This document shows positions 45,556-55,591 of a stretch of DNA of 64,000 nucleotides, piece after piece. The notes under the pieces were generated by a model. It did not search any database and was not told the DNA's origin. It was given only the letters and a program-made list of their open reading frames with translations. The stretch is from contig JAPJBO010001095.1 in the NCBI GenBank assembly GCA_030068145.1, positions 1-64,000 on the forward strand. Direction: 5' to 3'. Position 1 is the first letter of the stretch. The number at the start of each line of letters is the position of its first letter. Position numbers and translations under genes: made by a program. Origin of the DNA: Diplonema papillatum (lineage: Eukaryota; Euglenozoa; Diplonemea; Diplonemida; Diplonemidae).

Positions 45556-45751
45556 CGTGTGGTCAGCGGACGCTACCATGGTAAGAGTTGGAGATGCGTT
45601 CAAATCTTAATCACTGCTCCTTCACTGGGGTTTATGGTTGAGACGTCTGGACCTATTCGGATAGTCCAAGCTTCTGTTGCGAGACGTGCCTCAGTTTTGC
45701 TCGGATCGACCAGGATAGGATTGAGTTGAGGAGGTGACCCGCGGCATCGTC

Positions 45752-45838
45752 AGCGAAGGGTAAGTGTCGGCGTCTTCGGACAACGTCCTTGCTCCCGCTG
45801 GCCTGACGTGGTTAAACGCTCGCAGGCTCATGTCAGAC
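45752..45838 (+). repeat. Dispersed repeat R8, copy 2
   Basis: Partner of 18846-18922, immediately followed by the GCCACAGTTTTGAG block. Lies in the 3' flank of zinc-finger gene 2. Confidence 0.75.
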
Positions 45839-45941
45839 TTGAGCCACAGTTTTGAGCGATGCTGCCGACTGCAGTCACGGGGTGGTTTCGGTGCGGGATG
45901 CAGAGCCCTATGGCATGCGTGGGCGGGGGGGTGGCGACGTC

Positions 45942-47531
45942 CTAGAAAACGCTCGGTTTTTTCCTGTAAACGTGGACGTGTGCACAGTCGGGGTCGAAGC
46001 ACTCCGAATTGGCGAGGAAGGCGGCGCAGCGCTGGAAGGACGTCGCCTTGGCTTTCCACTGCGAGGCGCAAACGCGGCACCGGAGGACGACGACTCTGTT
46101 CTTGACGCGGATGGAGTCCCAGCGGTCGTGCTTGCACGGCCTGTCCAGCATGTGCGGCGACGGCAGAGCGACGGCATGCGGCCAGAAGGCGGGTGACGTT
46201 TCGTTGGCTTCGGGGTCAGCCGATCCGCCTCCGGCTCCTTGGCAAGACAGCGCAGGCGACGGGGGCTTCGACAACGACGTCGAAGAAGGCTTCGAAGCTC
46301 GCGGAGATGAAGTCGTCGATGCAGGGTTTGACGCAGACGACTGGCTCTGTGAGTGCGTGCAGCCCTGCTCCGACGGAAGGGAAGGTAGACACGGCGGGTT
46401 GAGTGGCAGCGTGGCCGACCGGGGAGTCCACAACGCTCGCAACACGGGGACGCCGAAGTTGCCCGCGCCGCTGGCCGGCGGGGCCAAAATTTGCGCCGAG
46501 CACAACCGTTCGAGCGCGGGCGTCGACTCGGCCGACTGCGGCTGCGAAGCCTGCTGCTGGCAGCCGGCGGCAGCGGCCGCGGCGAAGTGGGCCGGCGCGT
46601 TGCGGTATTCGGCCGGCGAGCCGGCCGGGTTGTTGAACGACGCTGCGGGCGCAGCGCTCGGACCGAGAAACGGAACGATCGGCACCGCAGCCGACCCAGG
46701 AGTGTTCAGCGATGCAGCGCCCGGGTTCCCGAATGAGACCGCGGGATACGGCGCGCTGCAAGGGCTGCCGCACGGGCGGGGAGGGGCGAACACTCGGGTG
46801 TCTGCGAAGTCTGCCATGCGTCTGGAGTGCCGGAGGAACCCTTTGGAGAGCCTGTCGAGCTCGGCATCCGTCAGAAACAGGCTGGCGACCCCCTTCGCCG
46901 ACGGCGGGAGGCACATTTCGACGACGCTCACCTTGCCGCCGCGGGTGGTGAACGTCACCATCCGCTTGTTCATTTCAACGGGCGTGTCCGGCCGGTACAC
47001 GAGGACTGCGAAGTACACCGCAATTCGATCACGCTCGGTGGGAACGAACCCTTGGAAGTCGAAAACAAGGGTGGCGTCGGCGCCCCACACATCACAAGCG
47101 AGAACCTCGTACACACGTCGGAGGGAAGCCTTGTCGTCCGCCGCCAATGGCGAGCTGAGACCCGCCGTTCGAAGCGAGATGTCGTCGGTGGCGGTTTCGT
47201 TGATGAAGTCGTCGACGGAGCTCGCGTCCGTCATCACTCTGAACATACCCGCGAACGCGTCCTTGACGATGCGCAAATCCTCCGCGGCCTTCGCCGCGAA
47301 GGAAAGCAGCCCGGTGGCGGCCTGGTCGTAGCAATCTGCCAGCTTGAAGACCCCGCCCAGCCGCGGACCCTCTCGCGGCGCCTTCGGCAATATAGGCGGC
47401 GTGCGCCGCACCGGGTAGTCGCCGGTCGTCGCCACACTTTGTTCCGCGTCGTAGTCATCGGCGCATCCGCCGCGCGGCATCCACGTCTCGAGGTTGCCGT
47501 AGCTGGGCTCGTGTGTTTGCAAAGCCATCAT
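45942..47531 (-). CDS. CHCC-CCCH zinc-finger protein 2, long Ser/Pro/Ala linker (529 aa)
   Basis: The C-terminal cassette (residues 466-523) matches that of the 29701-30786 protein: C466-x-H468-x16-C485-x2-C488 with WDSIRVKN and QWK, then C502-x8-C511-x4-C516-x3-H520 and VYRKK. The CCCH middle spacing is four, not five, which is still within the range of the class. Residues about 60-245 form a compact region (DLRIVKDAFAGMFRVM, VYFAVLVYRP, VVEMCLPP) that may be NTF2-like, though identity to the paralogue there is not obvious. Residues 250-460 are low-complexity Ala/Pro/Ser. Likely an RNA-binding regulator. Two adjacent Met codons open the frame. A near-uninterrupted A run lies just upstream on the coding strand. 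The plus-strand ORF across the same bases is a shadow. Confidence 0.85.
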   Translation of the reverse strand: MMALQTHEPSYGNLETWMPRGGCADDYDAEQSVATTGDYPVRRTPPILPKAPREGPRLGGVFKLADCYDQAATGLLSFAAKAAEDLRIVKDAFAGMFRVMTDASSVDDFINETATDDISLRTAGLSSPLAADDKASLRRVYEVLACDVWGADATLVFDFQGFVPTERDRIAVYFAVLVYRPDTPVEMNKRMVTFTTRGGKVSVVEMCLPPSAKGVASLFLTDAELDRLSKGFLRHSRRMADFADTRVFAPPRPCGSPCSAPYPAVSFGNPGAASLNTPGSAAVPIVPFLGPSAAPAASFNNPAGSPAEYRNAPAHFAAAAAAGCQQQASQPQSAESTPALERLCSAQILAPPASGAGNFGVPVLRALWTPRSATLPLNPPCLPSLPSEQGCTHSQSQSSASNPASTTSSPRASKPSSTSLSKPPSPALSCQGAGGGSADPEANETSPAFWPHAVALPSPHMLDRPCKHDRWDSIRVKNRVVVLRCRVCASQWKAKATSFQRCAAFLANSECFDPDCAHVHVYRKKPSVF

Positions 47532-47623
47532 GTTGGGCTGCCTTTTTTTTTTTTTTTTTTGTACTTCTCTCTGTTGTCCGATAAACGACGAATCTGGAAC
47601 GGATGGGTTCGCTCCTTTCCTCC
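47532..47623. other. 5' flank of zinc-finger gene 2 with a poly-T tract
   Basis: T run at about 47543-47560 (A run on the coding strand), ten or so bases before the Met. Confidence 0.7.
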
Positions 47624-47663
47624 TTTTGTGTTACCGTCGATCCCGAGGGACGATCAGTTTGGT
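47624..47663 (+). repeat. Dispersed repeat R7, copy 2
   Basis: 40 bp with one difference from 38083-38122; about 93 bp upstream of zinc-finger gene 2. Confidence 0.9.
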
Positions 47664-49026
47664 GACGTGCGACCTTTGTTTGCTTGGTGTGGAATTTGGT
47701 GGCTTAAAAAAAAATGTATGCCAAAACAGTTCGCTCGCTCTCTTACACAGGTGCACAGTTCACTTCTCTGCCAGCTTGTCCACTCTGCAGGTTTGTCGAA
47801 GTGTGACAGACCCGGGCCAACGTCGCTGTTTACGCCCGAGAGCGACTGCTGGAGCCTTCTGGGGGTACTAAGCAGGAGCATTCACGGCGAGCTTCCCATT
47901 CGGGCAGCTTGGTAGCGCCGCTGAGCCGTCGTGCTTGCGCCTTGCAGTCGTAGTCGGATGCACTTCGACTGAAAGGGTGAGTGGCCCAAAATTCGTGAAG
48001 ACACGTCAACCAGATGAAGTCTGGTGCTGTCTCAGTCTCTTCTTCACTTCGAGCACGCGCGACACGGCTGAGGAAACGCAACAGCCTTCCTTTTACAGGG
48101 TAGGGCAACGCCAATCCACGAGGGCACGTTCGGTTCAGCTTAATGTCGTTCTCAGCGTCTCCCCCAGAACCCGCCTCAACGGTGACGTCTCGGTGGAGCT
48201 CCTATCGGAACAGGTTTTCGCCCGATGAAATACGTCGCGGATACAGCACGGTCAAAGGGGAAAAAGAAGCAAGCGCCAAGTGAAAACTAAAGAAGCCGCA
48301 TGTGAAAAAGGCGTCTACAGAGGCCAAGCCAAGATGGGGAGTGCAAACAATTTCGTGAAGTGGATCTACCGGGGGAGGGCAAACATTGTTGCCCATTTGA
48401 GGTCTGTTTTCACGTTGCTTGAGCTCTGTGTGCATGCTGCAACAGGCGATCATCCAAATTAAATCCGGGTGGTACGTGTACAAGCGAGTGTGCAATTGAC
48501 TCGTGATACACAGAACACGTTGATGGGCTTCTTCAAACAACAAAACTAAGGAGGTCTGGTTGGAGAGAGAGAGAGAGAGAGGGAGAGGGAGAGCAAGAAA
48601 TAGTAGCCTCGCTTGCCACACTTCACGGGGCAAGCATCATACGCAAGCGTCTGTTGTAGCGACGCGAAACCAAAACCGATGGACTTTGCAACAAAGTCGG
48701 GACAAGTATCTTTCGCCTCCTGATCAATTAACGGAGACAGGGTGTCGTTTGGTGCTTACCGATGCCCTTGGCAGGCTGCCATGGAATCATCTTTGTGAAG
48801 CGACGGAGCGTCGCATTGAATCTATGAAAAACAAGACAAATGGATGGCGGAATATATTCTTCATTCGCTCACTGCTGCGATAATGTATGGGTGAAAGCAC
48901 TGCTACTCGGGGTTTTGAGCCCTGGGACCAACAGGTAACCAAAATCAGAACTGCGATGAGAGGCAACGACGTTGAAGAATGGTTAAGGAGAAAGAGTGGT
49001 GTCGGCGGCTAAGTGGCGAGTTGGTC
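47664..49026. other. Gene-free stretch downstream of HSP90 copy A
   Basis: Contains an imperfect GA repeat near 48562-48595. It does not resemble the 3' flanks of HSP90 copies B and C, so it marks the end of the tandem array. Confidence 0.6.
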
Positions 49027-51159
49027 TTAGTCGACTTCCTCCATCTTGGACTCACCCTCGTCCTCAGCGGCGGTGGTGTCGGCGGCGACCTGCGGGGTTT
49101 CGTCTTCGTCGTCGTCGTCGATGCTGAGACCGAGCTTGATCATGCGGTGGATTCTCTCGGCGTAGTTGGTCGGGTCTTCGAGGGAGAAGCCGGAGGTGAG
49201 AAGCGAGGTCTCGAACAGCAGGAGGACAAGGTCCTTCACGGTCTTGTCGTTGGCGTCGCTGTCGGCCTTCTGCTTCAACGTCTTGACGATCGGGTGCGAC
49301 GGGTTGATCTCCATGGTCTTCTTCGACACCATGTACGACGACGAGCTGGAGTCTCTCAAAGCCTGGTTCTTCATGATCTGCTCCATGTGCGCGCTCCACC
49401 CGAACTCGGACGTGACCAGGATGCACGGCGCCTGCGCGAGACGGTCAGACAGCATCACCTTCTCCACCTTGTCGCCCAAGATGTCCTTCATCGTCTTGCA
49501 CAGAGTCTCGAACGCTGCCTTCTCCTCCTCGTGCTTCTTCTTCTCGTCCTCGGTCTCCTCGAACTTCAGCCCCTCCTTCGTCACGCATCTGAACTTCTTG
49601 TCCTCGAACTCCTTCAGCTGCTGCATCGCGTACTCGTCGATCGGGTCAGTCATCAGCAGAACCTCGTATCCTCTCTTCTTGCACTGCTCGATGAACGGAG
49701 AGTTCTCCAGCTTGCCCTTGCTGTCTCCCGTGATGTAAAAGATCTCCTTCTGTCCCTCCTTCATCCGCGTCACGTAGTCCTTCAGCGAGGTCGTCTCGTC
49801 ACCGCTCTTCGTGCTGAAGTACCTCAGGAACTCAGACAGCTTCTTCCTGTTCTGGGTGTCCTCGTGGATCCCCAGCTTCAGGTTCTTTCCGAAGTGCTCG
49901 TAGAACTTTGCGTAGTCCTCCTTGTTCTCGGACACCTCCTCGAACATCTCCAACGCCTTCTTCACAATGTTCTTCCTGATCACCTTCAGGATCTTGTTCT
50001 GCTGCAGGTTTTCACGCGAGATGTTCAGCGGCAAGTCCTCGCTGTCCACGATGCCCTTGATGAACGACAGCCATTCCGGCACCAAGTCCTCGCAGTTGTC
50101 CATGATGAACACACGGCGCACGTACAACTTGATGTTGTTCTTCTTCTTGTTCGGCTCGAACATGTCGAACGGCGCACGGCGCGGCACGAACAGGATCGCA
50201 CGGAACTCCAACTGACCTTCAACTGCGAAGTGCTTCACGGCCAGGTGGTCCTCCCAGTCGTTCGAGATGGCCTTGTAGAACGCCGCGTACTCCTCCTTCG
50301 TGATCTCCTTCGGGTCACGCGTCCACAGCGGCTTGTTCTTGTTCAGCTTCTCCCACTCCTTCGTCACCTCCTTCACCTTCTTCGTCTTCTTCTTCTTCTC
50401 CTCCTCCTCTCCGTCCTTCTTCTCCTCGTCGTCCTTCTTCTCTTCGTCGTCCTTCTTCTCCTCGTCTTCCTTCTTCTCGTCCTTCTTCTCCTCCTCTTCC
50501 TCCTCGTCGTCTGTCACTTCCGTCTCCTTCGTCTTCTCCACCTCCAGCTCGATGTCGTACCCGATGAACTCAGAGTGCTTCTTCACCAGGTCCTTGATCC
50601 TCTTCTCCTCAAGGTACTCCAGCTGGTCGTCCTTCAGGTGGCAGATGATGCGCGTTCCTCTCTTCAGCTCGGGGTCGCTGTACGGTGCAACAGTGAACGT
50701 ACCTCCTGCGGCGGACTCCCACACGTAGCACTCGTCGTCGTTGTGCTTCGAGATGACAGTCACCTTGTCGGACACAAGGTACGCACTGTAGAACCCAACT
50801 CCGAACTGGCCGATCATCGACATGTCCGCTCCAGCCTCCAGGGCCTCCATGAACGCCTTCGTACCCGAACGCGCGATGGTACCCAAGTTCGCCACAAGGT
50901 CCGTCTTCGTCATCCCGATACCGGTGTCCATCAGCGTCAGCGTCTTGTTCGCCTTGTCGACCGAGATTCGGATCTTCAGCTCCGGCTCGTCTCCGAGCAC
51001 ATCCTTGTCCAGCAGCGACATGTGCCTGATCTTGTCAAGCGCATCGGACGAGTTCGAGATCAGCTCCCGCAGGAAGATTTCTTTGTTCGAGTAGAACGTG
51101 TTGATGATCAAGCTCATCAACTGGTTGATCTCCGCCTGGAACTCAAACGTCTGCGTCAT
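49027..51159 (-). CDS. HSP90: Cytosolic HSP90, copy A (710 aa, intact)
   Basis: ATP-dependent chaperone of the cytosol, acting as a dimer on kinases, receptors and other clients. The GHKL ATPase domain (about 1-210) has catalytic E32 and nucleotide-binding N36 ([15 protein letters not shown]) and D78 (LMDTGIGMT), plus the G-box [17 protein letters not shown] Glu/Lys/Asp linker spans about 213-265. The middle domain carries the catalytic Arg382 ([12 protein letters not shown]). The protein ends in MEEVD, the TPR co-chaperone docking motif. The Met at 51159 begins MTQTFEFQ; the 31 in-frame codons upstream are 5' UTR. Copy A shares its FSLEDPT variant with copy E, whereas B and C read FSLDDPT. 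It is the most downstream member of the array. Confidence 0.98.
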   Translation of the reverse strand: MTQTFEFQAEINQLMSLIINTFYSNKEIFLRELISNSSDALDKIRHMSLLDKDVLGDEPELKIRISVDKANKTLTLMDTGIGMTKTDLVANLGTIARSGTKAFMEALEAGADMSMIGQFGVGFYSAYLVSDKVTVISKHNDDECYVWESAAGGTFTVAPYSDPELKRGTRIICHLKDDQLEYLEEKRIKDLVKKHSEFIGYDIELEVEKTKETEVTDDEEEEEEKKDEKKEDEEKKDDEEKKDDEEKKDGEEEEKKKKTKKVKEVTKEWEKLNKNKPLWTRDPKEITKEEYAAFYKAISNDWEDHLAVKHFAVEGQLEFRAILFVPRRAPFDMFEPNKKKNNIKLYVRRVFIMDNCEDLVPEWLSFIKGIVDSEDLPLNISRENLQQNKILKVIRKNIVKKALEMFEEVSENKEDYAKFYEHFGKNLKLGIHEDTQNRKKLSEFLRYFSTKSGDETTSLKDYVTRMKEGQKEIFYITGDSKGKLENSPFIEQCKKRGYEVLLMTDPIDEYAMQQLKEFEDKKFRCVTKEGLKFEETEDEKKKHEEEKAAFETLCKTMKDILGDKVEKVMLSDRLAQAPCILVTSEFGWSAHMEQIMKNQALRDSSSSSYMVSKKTMEINPSHPIVKTLKQKADSDANDKTVKDLVLLLFETSLLTSGFSLEDPTNYAERIHRMIKLGLSIDDDDEDETPQVAADTTAAEDEGESKMEEVD

Positions 51160-52314
51160 TGTAGAATCCAAAAAACTATCAACTTTATGCTGTGGGGTGC
51201 TTGATAAACAGAAACCTGTGGGTGTGAAGTTTATTGCGCAACAGCTCCGCAAGCCCGTGTCGATGTTTACCCTCTATCTCCTATGACTCTCAGAACTTCG
51301 CAGCCCTTAACCAAAGAATCGATCTGCAAGCGAGTCCTCGCCGTGTTGAGCCTGCTCGGCCATTGAGGCAACTGGATTCGACTCTTTTCGAAGGCTGATC
51401 AAGGTAGTCTGCATGCGTGCAGGAGTGTTTCCCTTTGTTCGGTTCACCTGCAGTTCCCAGGTGAGAATCGTGGCAGAGAACTCGCAAATATGCGTAGGGT
51501 AATGCGAAGTGTTTCGTTCCACCTGCTTATCTGCAGCCCTCGCGCTTCGGAAGCCCCGTGACTCTACTTGGCTAGTCCCATGACAGAAGCTGCGGTAAAA
51601 CCGATGCAACGCTCTTTCCTGCTACGCAATTTCACAAGCAAAAAGGGCAACAGGGAAACCGGTAGAATAGATGAGTTCAAGCTAGGTCAATGAAGGGAGT
51701 GGGAAGAAGCAGGAGAGGAGACGAATGTCTACGATATGCGATGGCGAGCACTCGGGGTCCCGGAGGAGCGAAGGTACGCACCGACGCCAGCCCTCCGGTA
51801 GCCTTTGTGCTAACCGCACAACAAAACAAAAACAAGAACCAGGAAAGGGTGGAAGCTAAAATGAAAGATAGATAATAAGAACTGATAGCGCGGCACTGCG
51901 ACTTTCCTTTTCACTCTCCGCGGGGTTTGTTCTTCCAACAAACCGGCGGAAGAGAGAAAACCGAAACCCATTAATTAAGACGGAAGAAGTGTTAAACGGG
52001 TTATTGCCAAAAAAAAGGCTTTACTTTTCAGTGCTTTTCGCAGAGGTAAGTATTTTGCTTTTTCAGAGAAGAATCAAACTGCTGGGAAGAGATTGGGCAA
52101 GTGACGAGAAGAACACGATGCACACGGACCTTACGCTGTCCGATTTGAAGAAGCATCAAAGCGCACATGCATTCGAAAGTAAGATGGAAGTGTGACGCAG
52201 CCTTGCGACAAAAAGTGAGGGATAGGGAAGCAAAACAACAGGAAACAAAGCAACACGTTTCATTCGTAAACCACGGTGGCGGTTGTCACTTTCTTCGACG
52301 CGTGAAACGTGATC
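51160..52314. other. HSP90 A-B intergenic spacer
   Basis: 1155 bp, near-identical to 54448-55591. The spacer between D and E is mostly unrelated. It carries the 3' UTR of B, the 5' UTR of A and any control sites. No clear heat-shock element array was found by eye. Confidence 0.85.
51185..51222 (-). promoter_or_regulatory. Conserved HSP90 5'-UTR block with candidate splice acceptor (A)
   Basis: CACAGG, a TTCTGTTTATCAA-like run and GCACC(C) precede the start codon; the AG is at 51217-51216, 56 nt before the ATG. The same block is kept at copies B, D and E although sequence upstream of it differs in D and E. Confidence 0.5.
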
Positions 52315-54447
52315 TTAGTCGACTTCCTCCATCTTGGACTCACCCTCGTCCTCAGCGGCCGTGGTGTCGGCGGCGACCTGCGGGGTTTCGTCTTCGTCGT
52401 CGTCGTCGATGCTGAGACCGAGCTTGATCATGCGGTGGATTCTCTCGGCGTAGTTGGTCGGGTCGTCGAGGGAGAAGCCGGAGGTGAGAAGCGAGGTCTC
52501 GAACAGCAGGAGGACAAGGTCCTTCACGGTCTTGTCGTTGGCGTCGCTGTCGGCCTTCTGCTTCAACGTCTTGACGATCGGGTGCGACGGGTTGATCTCC
52601 ATGGTCTTCTTCGACACCATGTACGACGACGAGCTGGAGTCTCTCAAAGCCTGGTTCTTCATGATCTGCTCCATGTGCGCGCTCCACCCGAACTCGGACG
52701 TGACCAGGATGCACGGCGCCTGCGCGAGACGGTCAGACAGCATCACCTTCTCCACCTTGTCGCCCAAGATGTCCTTCATCGTCTTGCACAGAGTCTCGAA
52801 CGCTGCCTTCTCCTCCTCGTGCTTCTTCTTCTCGTCCTCGGTCTCCTCGAACTTCAGCCCCTCCTTCGTCACGCATCTGAACTTCTTGTCCTCGAACTCC
52901 TTCAGCTGCTGCATCGCGTACTCGTCGATCGGGTCAGTCATCAGCAGAACCTCGTATCCTCTCTTCTTGCACTGCTCGATGAACGGAGAGTTCTCCAGCT
53001 TGCCCTTGCTGTCTCCCGTGATGTAAAAGATCTCCTTCTGTCCCTCCTTCATCCGCGTCACGTAGTCCTTCAGCGAGGTCGTCTCGTCACCGCTCTTCGT
53101 GCTGAAGTACCTCAGGAACTCAGACAGCTTCTTCCTGTTCTGGGTGTCCTCGTGGATCCCCAGCTTCAGGTTCTTTCCGAAGTGCTCGTAGAACTTTGCG
53201 TAGTCCTCCTTGTTCTCGGACACCTCCTCGAACATCTCCAACGCCTTCTTCACAATGTTCTTCCTGATCACCTTCAGGATCTTGTTCTGCTGCAGGTTTT
53301 CACGCGAGATGTTCAGCGGCAAGTCCTCGCTGTCCACGATGCCCTTGATGAACGACAGCCATTCCGGCACCAAGTCCTCGCAGTTGTCCATGATGAACAC
53401 ACGGCGCACGTACAACTTGATGTTGTTCTTCTTCTTGTTCGGCTCGAACATGTCGAACGGCGCACGGCGCGGCACGAACAGGATCGCACGGAACTCCAAC
53501 TGACCTTCAACTGCGAAGTGCTTCACGGCCAGGTGGTCCTCCCAGTCGTTCGAGATGGCCTTGTAGAACGCCGCGTACTCCTCCTTCGTGATCTCCTTCG
53601 GGTCACGCGTCCACAGCGGCTTGTTCTTGTTCAGCTTCTCCCACTCCTTCGTCACCTCCTTCACCTTCTTCGTCTTCTTCTTCTTCTCCTCCTCCTCTCC
53701 GTCCTTCTTCTCCTCGTCGTCCTTCTTCTCTTCGTCGTCCTTCTTCTCCTCGTCTTCCTTCTTCTCGTCCTTCTTCTCCTCCTCTTCCTCCTCGTCGTCT
53801 GTCACTTCCGTCTCCTTCGTCTTCTCCACCTCCAGCTCGATGTCGTACCCGATGAACTCAGAGTGCTTCTTCACCAGGTCCTTGATCCTCTTCTCCTCAA
53901 GGTACTCCAGCTGGTCGTCCTTCAGGTGGCAGATGATGCGCGTTCCTCTCTTCAGCTCGGGGTCGCTGTACGGTGCAACAGTGAACGTACCTCCTGCGGC
54001 GGACTCCCACACGTAGCACTCGTCGTCGTTGTGCTTCGAGATGACAGTCACCTTGTCGGACACAAGGTACGCACTGTAGAACCCAACTCCGAACTGGCCG
54101 ATCATCGACATGTCCGCTCCAGCCTCCAGGGCCTCCATGAACGCCTTCGTACCCGAACGCGCGATGGTACCCAAGTTCGCCACAAGGTCCGTCTTCGTCA
54201 TCCCGATACCGGTGTCCATCAGCGTCAGCGTCTTGTTCGCCTTGTCGACCGAGATTCGGATCTTCAGCTCCGGCTCGTCTCCGAGCACATCCTTGTCCAG
54301 CAGCGACATGTGCCTGATCTTGTCAAGCGCATCGGACGAGTTCGAGATCAGCTCCCGCAGGAAGATTTCTTTGTTCGAGTAGAACGTGTTGATGATCAAG
54401 CTCATCAACTGGTTGATCTCCGCCTGGAACTCAAACGTCTGCGTCAT
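52315..54447 (-). CDS. HSP90: Cytosolic HSP90, copy B (710 aa, intact)
   Basis: Same length and motifs as copy A (E32, N36, D78, R382, MEEVD). The only protein difference seen is Asp for Glu in FSLDDPT near the C-terminus, plus a silent change in the adjacent Ala codons. The repeat period from A to B is 3288 bp and from B to C 3277 bp, the difference coming from the spacers (10-bp and 1-base deletions). Start and stop mirror copy A. Confidence 0.98.
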   Translation of the reverse strand: MTQTFEFQAEINQLMSLIINTFYSNKEIFLRELISNSSDALDKIRHMSLLDKDVLGDEPELKIRISVDKANKTLTLMDTGIGMTKTDLVANLGTIARSGTKAFMEALEAGADMSMIGQFGVGFYSAYLVSDKVTVISKHNDDECYVWESAAGGTFTVAPYSDPELKRGTRIICHLKDDQLEYLEEKRIKDLVKKHSEFIGYDIELEVEKTKETEVTDDEEEEEEKKDEKKEDEEKKDDEEKKDDEEKKDGEEEEKKKKTKKVKEVTKEWEKLNKNKPLWTRDPKEITKEEYAAFYKAISNDWEDHLAVKHFAVEGQLEFRAILFVPRRAPFDMFEPNKKKNNIKLYVRRVFIMDNCEDLVPEWLSFIKGIVDSEDLPLNISRENLQQNKILKVIRKNIVKKALEMFEEVSENKEDYAKFYEHFGKNLKLGIHEDTQNRKKLSEFLRYFSTKSGDETTSLKDYVTRMKEGQKEIFYITGDSKGKLENSPFIEQCKKRGYEVLLMTDPIDEYAMQQLKEFEDKKFRCVTKEGLKFEETEDEKKKHEEEKAAFETLCKTMKDILGDKVEKVMLSDRLAQAPCILVTSEFGWSAHMEQIMKNQALRDSSSSSYMVSKKTMEINPSHPIVKTLKQKADSDANDKTVKDLVLLLFETSLLTSGFSLDDPTNYAERIHRMIKLGLSIDDDDEDETPQVAADTTAAEDEGESKMEEVD

Positions 54448-55591
54448 TGTAGAATCCAAAAAACTATCAACTTTATGCTGTGGGGTGCTTGATAAACAGA
54501 AACCTGTGGGTGTGAAGTTTATTGCGCAACAGCTCCGCAAGCCCGTGTCGATGTTTACCCTCTATCTCCTATGACTCTCAGAACTTCGCAGCCCTTAACC
54601 AAAGAATCGATCTGCAAGCGAGTCCTCGCCGTGTTGAGCCTGCTCGGCCATTGAGGCAACTGGATTCGACTCTTTTCGAAGGCTGATCAAGGTAGTCTGC
54701 ATGCGTGCAGGAGTGTTTCCCTTTGTTCGGTTCACCTGCAGTTCCCAGGTGAGAATCGTGGCAGAGAACTCGCAAATATGCGTAGGGTAATGCGAAGTGT
54801 TTCGTTCCACCTGCTTATCTGCAGCCCTCGCGCTTCGGAAGCCCCGTGACTCTACTTGGCTAGTCCCATGCGGTAAAACCGATGCAACGCTCTTTCCTGC
54901 TACGCAATTTCACAAGCAAAAAGGGCAACAGGGAAACCGGTAGAATAGATGAGTTCAAGCTAGGTCAATGAAGGGAGTGGGAAGAAGCAGGAGAGGAGAC
55001 GAATGTCTACGATATGCGATGGCGAGCACTCGGGGTCCCGGAGGAGCGAAGGTACGCACCGACGCCAGCCCTCCGGTAGCCTTTGTGCTAACCGCACAAC
55101 AAAACAAAAACAAGAAGCAGGAAAGGGTGGAAGCTAAAATGAAAGATAGATAATAGGAACTGATAGCGCGGCACTGCGACTTTCCTTTTCACTCTCCGCG
55201 GGGTTTGTTCTTCCAACAAACCGGCGGAAGAGAGAAAACCGAAACCCATTAATTAAGACGGAAGAAGTGTTAAACGGGTTATTGCCAAAAAAAGGCGTTA
55301 CTTTTCAGTGCTTTTCGCAGAGGTAAGTATTTTGCTTTTTCAGAGAAGAATCAAACTGCTGGGAAGAGATTGGGCAAGTGACGAGAAGAACACGATGCAC
55401 ACGGACCTTACGCTGTCCGATTTGAAGAAGCATCAAAGCGCACATGCATTCGAAAGTAAGATGGAAGTGTGACGCAGCCTTGCGACAAAAAGTGAGGGAT
55501 AGGGAAGCAAAACAACAGGAAACAAAGCAACACGTTTCATTCGTAAACCACGGTGGCGGTTGTCACTTTCTTCGACGCGTGAAACGTGATC
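54448..55591. other. HSP90 B-C intergenic spacer
   Basis: 1144 bp. Against the A-B spacer it lacks ACAGAAGCTG near 54870, has one A fewer in an A run near 55290, and shows a few substitutions. Confidence 0.85.
54473..54510 (-). promoter_or_regulatory. Conserved HSP90 5'-UTR block with candidate splice acceptor (B)
   Basis: Identical to the block at copy A; AG at 54505-54504. Confidence 0.5.

Noticed and set aside
13298-45941. Retrotransposon or virus-derived coding remnants in the deserts
   Set aside because: No reverse transcriptase, integrase, protease or capsid-like motif was seen in the translated frames.
46009-47331. 440-codon plus-strand ORF
   Set aside because: Antisense shadow of zinc-finger gene 2, which has matching zinc motifs and a full-length frame.
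51160-55591. Heat-shock elements upstream of HSP90
   Set aside because: I found isolated GAA and TTC words but no run of correctly spaced nGAAn units.
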